NCBI GenBank assembly: GCA_910577955.1
Contig: CAJTNC010000013.1
Coordinates: 1 to 64,000, forward strand
Length of the DNA stretch: 64,000 nt
Origin: an uncultured Lachnospiraceae bacterium
GTDB taxonomy: Bacteria > Bacillota > Clostridia > Lachnospirales > Lachnospiraceae
Reading direction: 5' to 3'
A program made the translations under genes and the position numbers. The first letter of the stretch is position 1. Every line of letters starts with the position of its first letter. This document shows positions 8,571-17,661 of the stretch, in pieces. The notes beneath the pieces are model-generated. The model did no database searches. It was not told the DNA's origin and saw only the letters and a program-made list of their open reading frames with translations.

Positions 8571-11500
8571 GTGAGCGTTGGCATATGAATCGAATAGGAT
8601 TTGTGAATTTCTGGCTGTACGATGATGAAGTATTTTCTTTTGCAGACGGTAAATTGCTTCTCCGCGGTCAGAATGGTTCAGGAAAATCTATCACTACACA
8701 AAGTTTCATTCCTTTTATACTGGATGGAGACAGGACTCCCAGCCGGCTGGATCCTTTTGGTTCCAATGACAGGAGAATGGAATACTATTTTTTGAATGAC
8801 GGGGAGAAGGAGGAGGCCACCGGCTATCTGTATTTGGAGTTCAGGAAGGGGAAACGCTATCGGACAATTGGAATCGGCCAACAGGCTCAAAAGGGGAAAG
8901 CTATGGGCTTCTGGGGGTTTGTAGTATTGGATGGGAGGAGAATCGGATATGATTTTAATCTGTATCGGGAAGTGGGAAATACAAAGATTGCGTATACGAA
9001 GCAGGAGATGAAAAAGGTACTGGGAGAAAATAATCTGTTTACGGAAACGCAGAAAGATTATATGCGTTTTGTAAATAAACATATATTCGGGTTCCCGAGG
9101 CTGGAACAGTACGAACAGTTTATACGGCTGCTCATAAAGGTTCGGGCTCCCAAGCTTTCCAAGGAATTTACGCCGAAAAAAGTATATGAGATACTGAACG
9201 ATTCTTTGCAGACTTTGTCCGATGAGGATTTGCGCGCTATGGTGGACGCCATGGAAAAAATGGATGATATACAGGATAAGTTGGAGGGATTAAAAAGAGC
9301 TTATAAAGATCTGCAGATTATACGAAATGAGTATGTAAGATATAATCAGTATATGCTGGGACAGAAAGCTGTGGCGTATCTGGAAGAAAAAAACATGGTG
9401 GACGCGGCCAGGGGAAAACTGGAAGCAGAAATGGAGGAATTAAAGGAAACTAAGGAAAAACTGGAGAAATCTTACAAAAGAGCAGAGGAACTCAAAGCGG
9501 AAAAAAGTCTGCTGGAACGGGAGAAAGAGGCTGTCGGGACAATAGATTTAGAGGAGGCAGATGAAAAATTAAGACAATACCGAAACCAGCAGGAAGATAC
9601 CAAGAAGGAATTTTCCATGTATTGCCAAAACATTGAGAGCCACAGAAATGCAATACGGGAGTATGATGCTGCGGTGCGTGGGATCCAGAAAAATATTGAC
9701 GCTTATCAGATGGAGATAGAGCAGCTTGTGCATGAGATGGATGAACTCCAGGAGTTTATCTGCTTTTCCGGGCATGGACAAATTTTAAGCTTGTGGAAAA
9801 ATTCAGATGGCTATGATGAATGTAAGAAAATCAGAAGTGAAATTGAAAAACTAAGCAAAAATGTGGAAGCGGCATTGGAGGAACTGAAAAAATTCAGAGA
9901 AATACAGATACAATGGGACAGGCTATCAGAAGAGTGCAGCAGCCTGGAGGAAAAGAAAGCACAGGCATGGAAGCAGGTAAACGATGCGGAGACGATGGAG
10001 GAGGCATTGAGGGATGACCTGATTGAGGCATATTATGGTCTGGAGCAGCTTAACCAGGAATTTTATCTGCCCAAAAAAGAACTGGAACAGATGGCAGTCT
10101 ATATCCAGAAGTATCAGGGAATGCCGGATTATGGGAATATACGCAATCTCATCGGAAACATATGGGAGATGAAAAACCAAAAGCTGGGAAGCGGGCTTTC
10201 CGCCTTGGGAGTACGGAAAGAAAAACAGGCGGAGTCTTTGAGAGTCTGCCGGGAAGAATTGAAGGAATTAGAAAAAGTACCGGAGATAACGCCTGTGCGC
10301 AGGGAAATCCTGTGCAGGACGAGGGAGAAGCTGACAGAGAATCATATTTCCTTTCTGCCTTTTTATGAGGCAGTGGATTTTACAGAGCATGCTTCTGTGC
10401 AGGATCGGGATTTGCTGGAATGCCAGTTGGAGGATGCGGGACTTTTAGATGCCCTGGTGGTGGTGCAGAAGGACTATACGCGGGCAATGAAGGTTTTAGG
10501 GGAATGGTCAGATAAGATTCTCTGCTTAGAAGATTCCGGAAAAATGAGATATCGTAAACTGACAGCGGTGGCTGGAGATATGGAGCTGCGGAAGATGACC
10601 GAACGGATCTTGTCCAATATCGGGGAGGAAGACGATTGCCGGATTGTGTTAAAGCCCGACGGTTATTTCAGGCATGGCGCATTGAAAGGGTACAGCAGAC
10701 CTGAAACGGAAGCCTGTTATATTGGGGAATCCATACGAAGGGAGAAGAAGAAGGAACAAATCAGAAGAAAAACGGAAGAATTGCAGCTTTTGCAGCAGGA
10801 ACTGGAGGCATCGGAGCAGGAAATCAACGGAGTGAAGAAAAGAATTGAGATTTTGCAGGAAGAATTTCACGGATTGCCCGTATTTGACGAGCTAGACGAG
10901 GCAATCGCGATGAAGAAGGACTTAAACTGGACATTTGAAAAGTGCAGTGAGGAATGCAGGAAGAAACAGAAAGAAAAAGAAAGTTGTGAAATCCTAAAAA
11001 AGCAGTCCGCACAGCGAATCATAACCAAATGCCGGGAGCTGCCCTATGAAAGAAGCATTGAGAGTTATGAGGAGATACGGGGAGCGCTCCATGAGTATGC
11101 GCGTCAGTTAGAAGCCTTTCAGATAGCTGGAATGCACTTTTTGACCGAGGTAGGCAGTAAAGATATGCACAAGCAGTTGATCGAGAAAGAAGAGGATGCA
11201 ATCGATATAGAAGATATCCATAAAAAAAGAGCAGAGCAGGAAATGCAGGAGCAGAAGCTGCAGATAGAGAAACTAGAAGAATTTCTGAATACGCCTGAGA
11301 ATAAAGAGAGGGCGGAACGGTTGAAACAGATCCGGGATGAGCTGGATTCAAAAGGTAAAGAAGAAACGGAATTAGGTAAAAAACAGGCAGTATGGGAAGA
11401 GGCTGTGAAAAGACTGGAGCCGGGTATTGAGACACAGAAAAATAGTGTGACGGAAAAAATGGAGAAGGAAGTCCGGCTCAGGGAATATTTTGATGAAGAA

Positions 11501-12604
11501 TTGTCTCTGAGGCTTGTATTTGCCAGAGAAAGCAAAACAATACCGGAGGCAGCGGAACAGGCAAAAAAGGTAATCAGGGAAGCTGACAGAAATAAGTCCG
11601 TGGCAGAGATCGTGTCGAATCTGGACAGGATTTTTCATGCGCATATCGGAAATCTGGTAATTTACGGGACATTTATGGAAGATTGCTTCACAGAAGGGAC
11701 AACAGATGCGATGGTGCTGCGCAAACGTCATAGAATTGTTTCTTATATGCAGGGGCGGAAGCTGTATTTTGAAGAATTTTATCAGGTGATCAAAGAGAGG
11801 ATCGATGAAACCGAACTGTTAATCCGCCAGAAGGACAGAGAGCTGTTTGAGAATATCCTGTCGGATACGCTCAGCAGAAAACTAAATGTCCGTATTGCAG
11901 AAAGCAGGAAATGGATTCAGGATATGTCTTCTCTTATGCGAAAGATGGATACCTCCATGTCACTGACATTTTCACTAGACTGGAGAGCGAAGACCGCAGA
12001 TGGAGAGGGGGAACTGGATACAGCAGAGCTGGAGAAGATGCTAAACCGTGACAGGGAATTGATGACTGCGGAAGATATCGAAAAAATATCCGCACATTTC
12101 AGGAATAAGATTTATACGGTAAAACAGATAGCGGAGGAAAACGGCGAAGTCTTAAGCTATTCTGATTTGGTGAGAGAAGCGCTGGACTACCGGAAGTGGT
12201 TTGAATTTAAAATGTTTTACTACCGGAATAACGATAATAAAAAGGAATTGACCAACGGAGCTTTTAACCGTTTTAGCGGAGGGGAAAAGGCAATGGCCAT
12301 GTATGTTCCGCTGTTTGCGGCAGTGAATGCGCAATATAAAAAGGCAGAGCAGGATGATTTGCCGAGAATGATTGCGTTGGACGAGGCTTTTGCGGGTGTG
12401 GATGACAAAAATATCAGCAGTATGTTTGATCTGGTAAGAAAATTTGATTTTGATTATATTATGAATTCGCAGGTATTGTGGGGATGCTATGCGTCTGTGC
12501 CCTTCCTGCGGATAGCAGAATTGCTCAGGCCGGCTAATTCACAGGTGGTTACGGTTATCTATTATTTATGGAACGGAAAACAGAGAATCATTGAGGAACA
12601 GTGA
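8567..12604 (+). CDS. jetC: Wadjet JetC, SMC-like ATPase (type II-like, TIGR02680)
   Basis: 1345 residues, the size of the TIGR02680 family. The N-terminal head begins with RWHMNRIGFVNFW and a Walker A GQNGSGKS at residues 34-41. It is followed by the family-typical LDGDRTPSRLDPFG segment. Long heptad-rich coiled coils occupy about residues 240-460 and 730-960. The C-terminal head has signature FSGGEKAMA (about nt 12275-12300), Walker B RMIALDEAF and a D-loop (about nt 12365-12400). This is the loop-extruding motor of the Wadjet complex. The ATGA overlap with jetB shows translational coupling. All ATPase motifs are intact, so the protein should be active. Confidence 0.9.
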   Translation: MSERWHMNRIGFVNFWLYDDEVFSFADGKLLLRGQNGSGKSITTQSFIPFILDGDRTPSRLDPFGSNDRRMEYYFLNDGEKEEATGYLYLEFRKGKRYRTIGIGQQAQKGKAMGFWGFVVLDGRRIGYDFNLYREVGNTKIAYTKQEMKKVLGENNLFTETQKDYMRFVNKHIFGFPRLEQYEQFIRLLIKVRAPKLSKEFTPKKVYEILNDSLQTLSDEDLRAMVDAMEKMDDIQDKLEGLKRAYKDLQIIRNEYVRYNQYMLGQKAVAYLEEKNMVDAARGKLEAEMEELKETKEKLEKSYKRAEELKAEKSLLEREKEAVGTIDLEEADEKLRQYRNQQEDTKKEFSMYCQNIESHRNAIREYDAAVRGIQKNIDAYQMEIEQLVHEMDELQEFICFSGHGQILSLWKNSDGYDECKKIRSEIEKLSKNVEAALEELKKFREIQIQWDRLSEECSSLEEKKAQAWKQVNDAETMEEALRDDLIEAYYGLEQLNQEFYLPKKELEQMAVYIQKYQGMPDYGNIRNLIGNIWEMKNQKLGSGLSALGVRKEKQAESLRVCREELKELEKVPEITPVRREILCRTREKLTENHISFLPFYEAVDFTEHASVQDRDLLECQLEDAGLLDALVVVQKDYTRAMKVLGEWSDKILCLEDSGKMRYRKLTAVAGDMELRKMTERILSNIGEEDDCRIVLKPDGYFRHGALKGYSRPETEACYIGESIRREKKKEQIRRKTEELQLLQQELEASEQEINGVKKRIEILQEEFHGLPVFDELDEAIAMKKDLNWTFEKCSEECRKKQKEKESCEILKKQSAQRIITKCRELPYERSIESYEEIRGALHEYARQLEAFQIAGMHFLTEVGSKDMHKQLIEKEEDAIDIEDIHKKRAEQEMQEQKLQIEKLEEFLNTPENKERAERLKQIRDELDSKGKEETELGKKQAVWEEAVKRLEPGIETQKNSVTEKMEKEVRLREYFDEELSLRLVFARESKTIPEAAEQAKKVIREADRNKSVAEIVSNLDRIFHAHIGNLVIYGTFMEDCFTEGTTDAMVLRKRHRIVSYMQGRKLYFEEFYQVIKERIDETELLIRQKDRELFENILSDTLSRKLNVRIAESRKWIQDMSSLMRKMDTSMSLTFSLDWRAKTADGEGELDTAELEKMLNRDRELMTAEDIEKISAHFRNKIYTVKQIAEENGEVLSYSDLVREALDYRKWFEFKMFYYRNNDNKKELTNGAFNRFSGGEKAMAMYVPLFAAVNAQYKKAEQDDLPRMIALDEAFAGVDDKNISSMFDLVRKFDFDYIMNSQVLWGCYASVPFLRIAELLRPANSQVVTVIYYLWNGKQRIIEEQ

Positions 12605-12605
12605 A

Positions 12606-13919
12606 GTGGAAGAAAAAAAATTGGAGGAATGCGCTCTTTATTTCAGGAATCGTAAAGCATATATCCGTATGTTTATGGAGATGAAGAAAAAATACATAAA
12701 ATATGGGAAGCTTTCAGGAAAAATTTTTCTTGATCATTTATCTGAGGCGGAATGCATGGCGTTGGGTAAAGTTTTTGGGAGAAGTCTGCTGCCTGGTGAT
12801 TTTGAATTTTCCATTGCCCAGCTACAGGCGGCACTGGATGAGACGAAGTATTATGGTGTCGAAGTGGCGGCTCTTGTAGAAAAATATTTTAATGAAAAAA
12901 TATTGTCAAACAGCCAGAGGAGAGAAGAAAAGACGGAGTTAAACAAACGGTTTTGGGAGGAAGTGCTGCATGAGGCGGAAAGCCGGTTTGAAAAGGACGC
13001 CGGGGGAACTCTATGGCTCAATGAAGTGCGGGAACAGAGAAAATACGGTTATCAGTTGATTATGAGGGAAAGAGAAAAATCAAGGGATGATATAAAGAAA
13101 GTGATTATGGAAGTGTGCAGTGCATTGACATACTTGTCCCAAGGGGAGGAAAATGGAAAGGAATATGTCAGGCTGGCTGTGCTGGGGGCAGAAATCACAA
13201 AGAATCCCCATTCTTTTGACAGGCAGAATGCGGCAGGACGTTTGCTGATCGGCGCTTTAAGCTTTACCTATAAGACAGAGGAACCAAAAGCACAGGAGGA
13301 TGTTTTAGCCCTGTATTATGCGGCAGGGATTATGCCTGATGATATCTCCAGTTATACCACATGTTATGGAATCCATTTCTATGAAGGTGACAGTGAACAT
13401 GAAGCTTACCGATCTTTTATTAAAAAGGGTGAAAAATATGTCCTGACGCTTTCCAATCTGAGCAGACTGACAAGGGCGGACAGCAGCAGGAAGAAAGTAT
13501 TTATTATTGAAAACCAGATGGTCTTTTCCCAAGTGTGTGAAGAAATGGGCGGGGAAGAATATCCAGTTGTGTGCACTTCCGGACAGTTAAGGACAGCTTC
13601 TTTATTTTTAATAGATTTACTGCTAAAGTCTAAATGCAAATTATATTACTGTGGTGATATAGACCCAGAAGGGATTGAGATAGCGGACAGAGTGATAGAA
13701 AGAGATTCCGGGCAGATTTTTCCATGGAGAATGACGGTGGAGGACTATTACCGGTCAATATCGAATGAGATTCTTAAAGAGAAACGTTTGAAACGTTTGG
13801 ATAAAATTACGAATGTTCAATTGCGGGAACTTGCGCAGCTTTTGAAAGCAGAAAAAAGAGCAGGGTATCAAGAGCATTTAATTGACTTGATGGTGGAAGA
13901 TATTAAGGCAGAAAAATAG
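12606..13919 (+). CDS. jetD: Wadjet JetD, Toprim nuclease (type II-like, DUF2399)
   Basis: About 437 residues from GTG 12606, which follows the jetC stop by one base and has GAGGAACAG upstream; TTG 12591 is an alternative inside jetC. The N-terminal part contains the segment LLPGDFEFSIAQLQAAL. The C-terminal part has a Toprim-type fold marked by VFIIENQMVFSQV (glutamate of motif 1) and YCGDIDPEGIEIAD (DxD motif), as in topoisomerase VI A and DUF2399 proteins. JetD cuts the plasmid after the JetABC motor stalls. Catalytic residues appear complete. It ends the operon; the leader-like repeat copy B begins 25 bases downstream. Confidence 0.85.
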   Translation: MEEKKLEECALYFRNRKAYIRMFMEMKKKYIKYGKLSGKIFLDHLSEAECMALGKVFGRSLLPGDFEFSIAQLQAALDETKYYGVEVAALVEKYFNEKILSNSQRREEKTELNKRFWEEVLHEAESRFEKDAGGTLWLNEVREQRKYGYQLIMREREKSRDDIKKVIMEVCSALTYLSQGEENGKEYVRLAVLGAEITKNPHSFDRQNAAGRLLIGALSFTYKTEEPKAQEDVLALYYAAGIMPDDISSYTTCYGIHFYEGDSEHEAYRSFIKKGEKYVLTLSNLSRLTRADSSRKKVFIIENQMVFSQVCEEMGGEEYPVVCTSGQLRTASLFLIDLLLKSKCKLYYCGDIDPEGIEIADRVIERDSGQIFPWRMTVEDYYRSISNEILKEKRLKRLDKITNVQLRELAQLLKAEKRAGYQEHLIDLMVEDIKAEK

Positions 13920-13943
13920 GATAACGAAGATAATTATTTTATA

Positions 13944-14160
13944 ACGCAACTGGACGCTAACTTACTATCAATTTTGCCCAAACTTAACATTAGCGAAGCA
14001 TATGTCCCACGAAGTTATGCGGGGCAGTAATTTTTAGGTGAGAGAAGTGAAAAAGTTCGTGATAATTACTTGACATCAACAGGGTATGGGGCGTTATGTG
14101 TAGTCTCGAGTCTTCCGACTTGAGGTGGAATAGTCTGACGGACTGAGATGCCAGATAAAG
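13944..14160 (+). repeat. Defence-module leader repeat, copy B
   Basis: This is the second copy of the element seen at 5295-5510, same orientation. Matching blocks are CCACGAAGTTATGCGGGG (14007-14024) and AAGTTCGTGATAATTACTTG onward (14053-14083). A CTTGAGGTGGAATAG-type block near 14120 corresponds to TTTGAGGTAGATAG near 5470. It lies downstream of jetD and upstream of the helicase-nuclease gene. Divergence is well above that of a recent duplication. The remaining gap to 14342 is AT-rich with a TATAAT at 14223-14228, a possible promoter for the next gene. Confidence 0.7.
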
Positions 14161-14342
14161 AGATTTATGTTATTTCAATTGACAATCTATAAAAATGTGT
14201 AGAAAGTTTTAGTAATTAAAGATATAATAATTATGGCATTAAAATATTTTATAAGCTTTGATACTACTTAAACCCGCAGCATATATTTCTTATTTTACAA
14301 TGAGATTGATAAATACAAAGATGAGAAAGAGGGGAGCTGGAC

Positions 14343-16826
14343 ATGGGCACACCTTTAAACGTTCAGTTATCAAATGAGCAGCAGATATTTATAGAAAAAG
14401 CATTGCAGGGAGAAAATATTCTTGTAGATGCTTGCATTGGAAGCGGTAAGACCACAGCTATTCAAAATCTATGTAATGAGTTGCCAAGTAAGAAAAAAGT
14501 TTTGTATCTGACATACAATAAGCTACTGAAATTAGATGCAAAGTCTAAAATAAAGAAGAAAAATGTTACAGTAACAAATTATCATGGATTTGCATATGCG
14601 ATTTTACAGAGGAGTGGTATTTACGTAGGAATCTCGGATCTAATACAAACAGTTATTCTGAAGAAGCCAACTATGGAAAAATTCGATGTTTTGATTATTG
14701 ATGAGTATCAGGATATTGAGCAGGAACTGGCGGAGTTGTTACAGTTGATAAAAGACTGTAATCCCAATATGCAGATAATTGCAGTTGGTGATATGGAGCA
14801 GAAAATATATGATAAAACAACGTTAAATGTTGAGTCATTTATGAAGGAATTTTTGGAAGAACACCTTAGATTAAAGTTTACACAATGTTTCCGATTAGCT
14901 AATGATTTGGCAGCATTGCTTGGACGAGTGTGGAAAAAAGAAATAAAGGGTGTAAATAAATGCTGTAAAGTTGAAGAAATGGCAAGGGAAGACATTGTAC
15001 TATTTTTGGCAGATCAGAACCCGGCGGATATTCTGTGTTTAGGGGCAAGAACAGGAATGTTGTCTGACACACTAAATATTCTGGAAGAAAGGTATCCGAA
15101 TAAGTTTAATAAGAACACGGTGTATGCAACAATATCAGATAATGATTCGATGGGAAAGACGGTACCAAGAGAAGATTCTGCAATATTTACAACTTATGAC
15201 AGCAGTAAAGGTTTAGAAAGAAAAATATGTGTAGTTTTTGATTTCACAGAAAGCTATTGGAGTACGAGGATATTAAAACCACAACAATCGTATATTATTC
15301 TGAGAAATATTTTTTGTGTTGCAGCCAGCAGAGGAAAAAATCATATCATTTTTGTGAGACCCGAGGAGGCTATGCTAGCTGAAAAAACGCTTTCAACTTT
15401 CATACCGACCAATGAGAAATTCGATGATCTGGATATCAGTGAAATGTTTGATTTCAAATATAAAGAGGATGTTGAAAGATGTTTTTCACTGTTAAAAACA
15501 GGTAAGTTGGAACAAACAGAACGTTCAATAATAAATATAAAGAGTACAGATGGTTTAATAGATTTATCGCCCTGTATTGGAATATATCAGGAGGCTGTCT
15601 TTTTTGACAATTATCAAATAGATGCAGCTATAAAACTGAAAGTTCTCTTAAATCCGGAATTAAAACGTTTGTATACGAAAGAGGTACAGGAAAGCTTTTT
15701 AGATCAAAAAATACTGTTTTTAGTTTCTCTTGAGACAAAGCAAAAGAGATACAGGACACAGGTTATAACGCCGTTTGTTAATGAAGAACAGCGTGCATTG
15801 ATTATAGATCGGTTAAAAACACGATTGAATCGAACCGAGGAGGCGCAGGTTGAATGCCAGATTGATTTTGAGGGCGGGGAGAATGGAGAAGTAAAGTTTA
15901 CAGCTCGAGGATTTGCTGATGCAGTTAAGGACAATATTGTTTATGAATTAAAGTTTGTATCGGAATTAACGCATGAACATTTTCTACAGTGTGCCTGCTA
16001 TATGGTTGCAATGAATCTGCAAAAGGGAATTTTATGGAATACGAGGGACAATACATCTTATGAAATAGAAATACCAGAGAGAAAAGTTTTTTTGAATGCA
16101 GTAGCGAAGGCTATTACGAAAGGAGTGATTGAAGACTATTATGATCCAGATGGTAAACAACTGGAATCCATAAAAAATTCAGTTTGGAAAAATTCAAAAA
16201 GAAATAATACGGATAAATTTGCAGTAATAGATACTGAGACAAACTGGGATGACGAGGTAATGTCGATAGGCGTAGTAGTTGCTGATACAGAGACTAAGAA
16301 AGAAATTGATTCAGTATATTACATAATTGAACCGGAATATAGAGTTGGTGGAATGTATTCAAATGAATTGCAATTTGACAAAATGAAAACTCGTGTTATT
16401 AGCAGAAGACAGGCTTTAAATGAAATTAAAGAGTGGCTGAATATTTATGGCGTGAGGAAGTTTTTTGCTTACAATGCGTGTTTTGATAGGAAGCATTTAC
16501 CAGAATATTCAGAATACGAATGGTATGATATTATGCGTTTGGCTGCATATCGCCAATATAACAGGGCCATACTAGGTTCTGCTGACTGCTGTAAAACGGG
16601 AAAATTGAAACGGGGATATAGCGTTGAAAATATATTGAGAATGCTTAGTAAAAACGAAGGGTATAAAGAGACGCACAATGCTCTTTTAGATGCGCAGGAT
16701 GAATTAAAAATTATGGAATTGCTGGGATGCAAGATTGAAGAATATGATATTGCAGTATTAGGGAAGAGAACTTCGGCCAAAAAACTGCCGGAAAGAGATA
16801 ATATTATGAACGGGGAAATAAATTAA
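14343..16826 (+). CDS. UvrD-like helicase + PD-(D/E)XK nuclease + DEDDh exonuclease fusion
   Basis: 827 residues, start ATG 14343 after GAGGGGAGCTGG. Residues about 10-365 carry SF1A helicase motifs: GSGKT (33-37), IIDEYQD, AVGDMEQ, FRLAND, TTYDSSKGLE and VAASRGKNH. Residues about 510-560 carry a RecB/Cas4-type nuclease pattern: GFAD, then YELKF, then a Q-x3-Y pair. Residues about 625-790 carry a DnaQ-like DEDDh exonuclease: VIDTETN, YNACFD and THNALLDAQD. Three DNA-processing modules are thus joined in one chain. It stands alone, preceded by leader repeat B and at the edge of the defence island. An anti-phage role is inferred from context and from helicase-nuclease defence proteins; I do not recognise this exact combination as a named system. 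All three active sites appear intact. Confidence 0.85.
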   Translation: MGTPLNVQLSNEQQIFIEKALQGENILVDACIGSGKTTAIQNLCNELPSKKKVLYLTYNKLLKLDAKSKIKKKNVTVTNYHGFAYAILQRSGIYVGISDLIQTVILKKPTMEKFDVLIIDEYQDIEQELAELLQLIKDCNPNMQIIAVGDMEQKIYDKTTLNVESFMKEFLEEHLRLKFTQCFRLANDLAALLGRVWKKEIKGVNKCCKVEEMAREDIVLFLADQNPADILCLGARTGMLSDTLNILEERYPNKFNKNTVYATISDNDSMGKTVPREDSAIFTTYDSSKGLERKICVVFDFTESYWSTRILKPQQSYIILRNIFCVAASRGKNHIIFVRPEEAMLAEKTLSTFIPTNEKFDDLDISEMFDFKYKEDVERCFSLLKTGKLEQTERSIINIKSTDGLIDLSPCIGIYQEAVFFDNYQIDAAIKLKVLLNPELKRLYTKEVQESFLDQKILFLVSLETKQKRYRTQVITPFVNEEQRALIIDRLKTRLNRTEEAQVECQIDFEGGENGEVKFTARGFADAVKDNIVYELKFVSELTHEHFLQCACYMVAMNLQKGILWNTRDNTSYEIEIPERKVFLNAVAKAITKGVIEDYYDPDGKQLESIKNSVWKNSKRNNTDKFAVIDTETNWDDEVMSIGVVVADTETKKEIDSVYYIIEPEYRVGGMYSNELQFDKMKTRVISRRQALNEIKEWLNIYGVRKFFAYNACFDRKHLPEYSEYEWYDIMRLAAYRQYNRAILGSADCCKTGKLKRGYSVENILRMLSKNEGYKETHNALLDAQDELKIMELLGCKIEEYDIAVLGKRTSAKKLPERDNIMNGEIN

Positions 16827-17112
16827 GAAGAGAAAAATTATTTCCAGAATTTTTGGGGTAAGAAGAAATCTTGAGGGGCTTGCGTGTGAAGAACGAAATG
16901 GGCTATTATACAAATTTACCAAGAAAACAAAGGGAATATATGTTTGGAAAGATGATTAAAAAATACTGATAGGATGATATGATTATATGTAACGTTTGAG
17001 AATGATGCAAAATTATGCGACTAAAAACTGTACCAAAACCCAATTCACAACATAATAAAAAATGTAAAGTAAAGCCCAAAAGGAAACAAAATATCCAAAT
17101 AAAAAATCTCCA
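16827..17112. other. AT-rich intergenic end of the defence island
   Basis: No convincing reading frame, RNA gene or hairpin terminator was seen here. The base composition is still AT-rich like the helicase gene, and it changes to the GC-richer core after about 17.4 kb. This may be the island boundary, but no direct repeat, tRNA or integrase marks it. Confidence 0.4.
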
Positions 17113-17192
17113 TTGATGCATCCTTTCTTTTCTGATATGATGAAAGCATAGAGAACCGGAAAACAGATCACTTGTATGATCGTATACCTTGG
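17113..17192 (+). promoter_or_regulatory. Promoter and leader, copy 1
   Basis: TTGATG (17113-17118), a 17-base spacer and TATGAT (17136-17141) form a sigma-A-type promoter for the small membrane protein gene at 17213. The transcribed part (AGCATAGAGAACCGG, AAAACAGATC) is closely similar to 17587-17615 in front of the next gene, so the two genes have duplicated promoter/leader regions. Confidence 0.65.
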
Positions 17193-17212
17193 GTGAAAAG
17201 GAGGGTGTTACT

Positions 17213-17449
17213 ATGAAAAAACTGTTTGATTGCGCTGACCAATATATAAAGAGGAGCAGTTGGAAGGATATGGCTTTGTTAAAATTTTGCCTTTTTGCCA
17301 TAGGGATTCTGGCAGGGATGCAGATACCGAAACAGAGCAGAAAAGGGGTAAGGATAGCGGCGGCTATGGTCTTTACGGCTACTTATATACCCCTCATGTC
17401 AAAATTTCTCGGGATCGTAATGGAGAATTCGGGTAAATCTGAATCGTAA
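17213..17449 (+). CDS. Small membrane protein, function unknown
   Basis: 78 residues from ATG 17213, preceded by GGAGGGTG; an upstream in-frame TTG at 17189 lacks a site. The sequence begins MKKLFDCADQYIKRSSWKD and has two hydrophobic segments: about residues 20-35 (LLKFCLFAIGILAGM) and 48-68 (IAAAMVFTATYIPLMSKFLGI). Similar short proteins in Lachnospiraceae are sometimes labelled permease of phosphate ABC transporter, which does not fit their size. No function can be assigned. It shares a duplicated promoter/leader with the secreted protein downstream, suggesting joint regulation. Confidence 0.7.
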   Translation: MKKLFDCADQYIKRSSWKDMALLKFCLFAIGILAGMQIPKQSRKGVRIAAAMVFTATYIPLMSKFLGIVMENSGKSES

Positions 17450-17557
17450 AACGGATCGGCCGTTCACGGACCGGGGATCGTGGTACTGGCAGTGGCGCTC
17501 GGTCTTCAGTATTGAATCGGGAAGGCTCTGGGGATGGAGACATTTTCCAAATTGCCG

Positions 17558-17640
17558 TTGTTGCATTCTTCCTTTTATGGTATGATAAAAAAAATAGAGA
17601 GCCGGAAAACAAATCGCTTGAATTTTTGATATTATCCGGA
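17558..17640 (+). promoter_or_regulatory. Promoter and leader, copy 2
   Basis: TTGTTG (17558-17563), 17 bases, then TATGAT (17581-17586). It is followed by AATAGAGAGCCGGAAAACA, which matches the leader at 17140-17165. It drives the secreted protein gene at 17662. Confidence 0.6.
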
Positions 17641-17661
17641 TGAAGAGAGGAGAGAAGAGAT

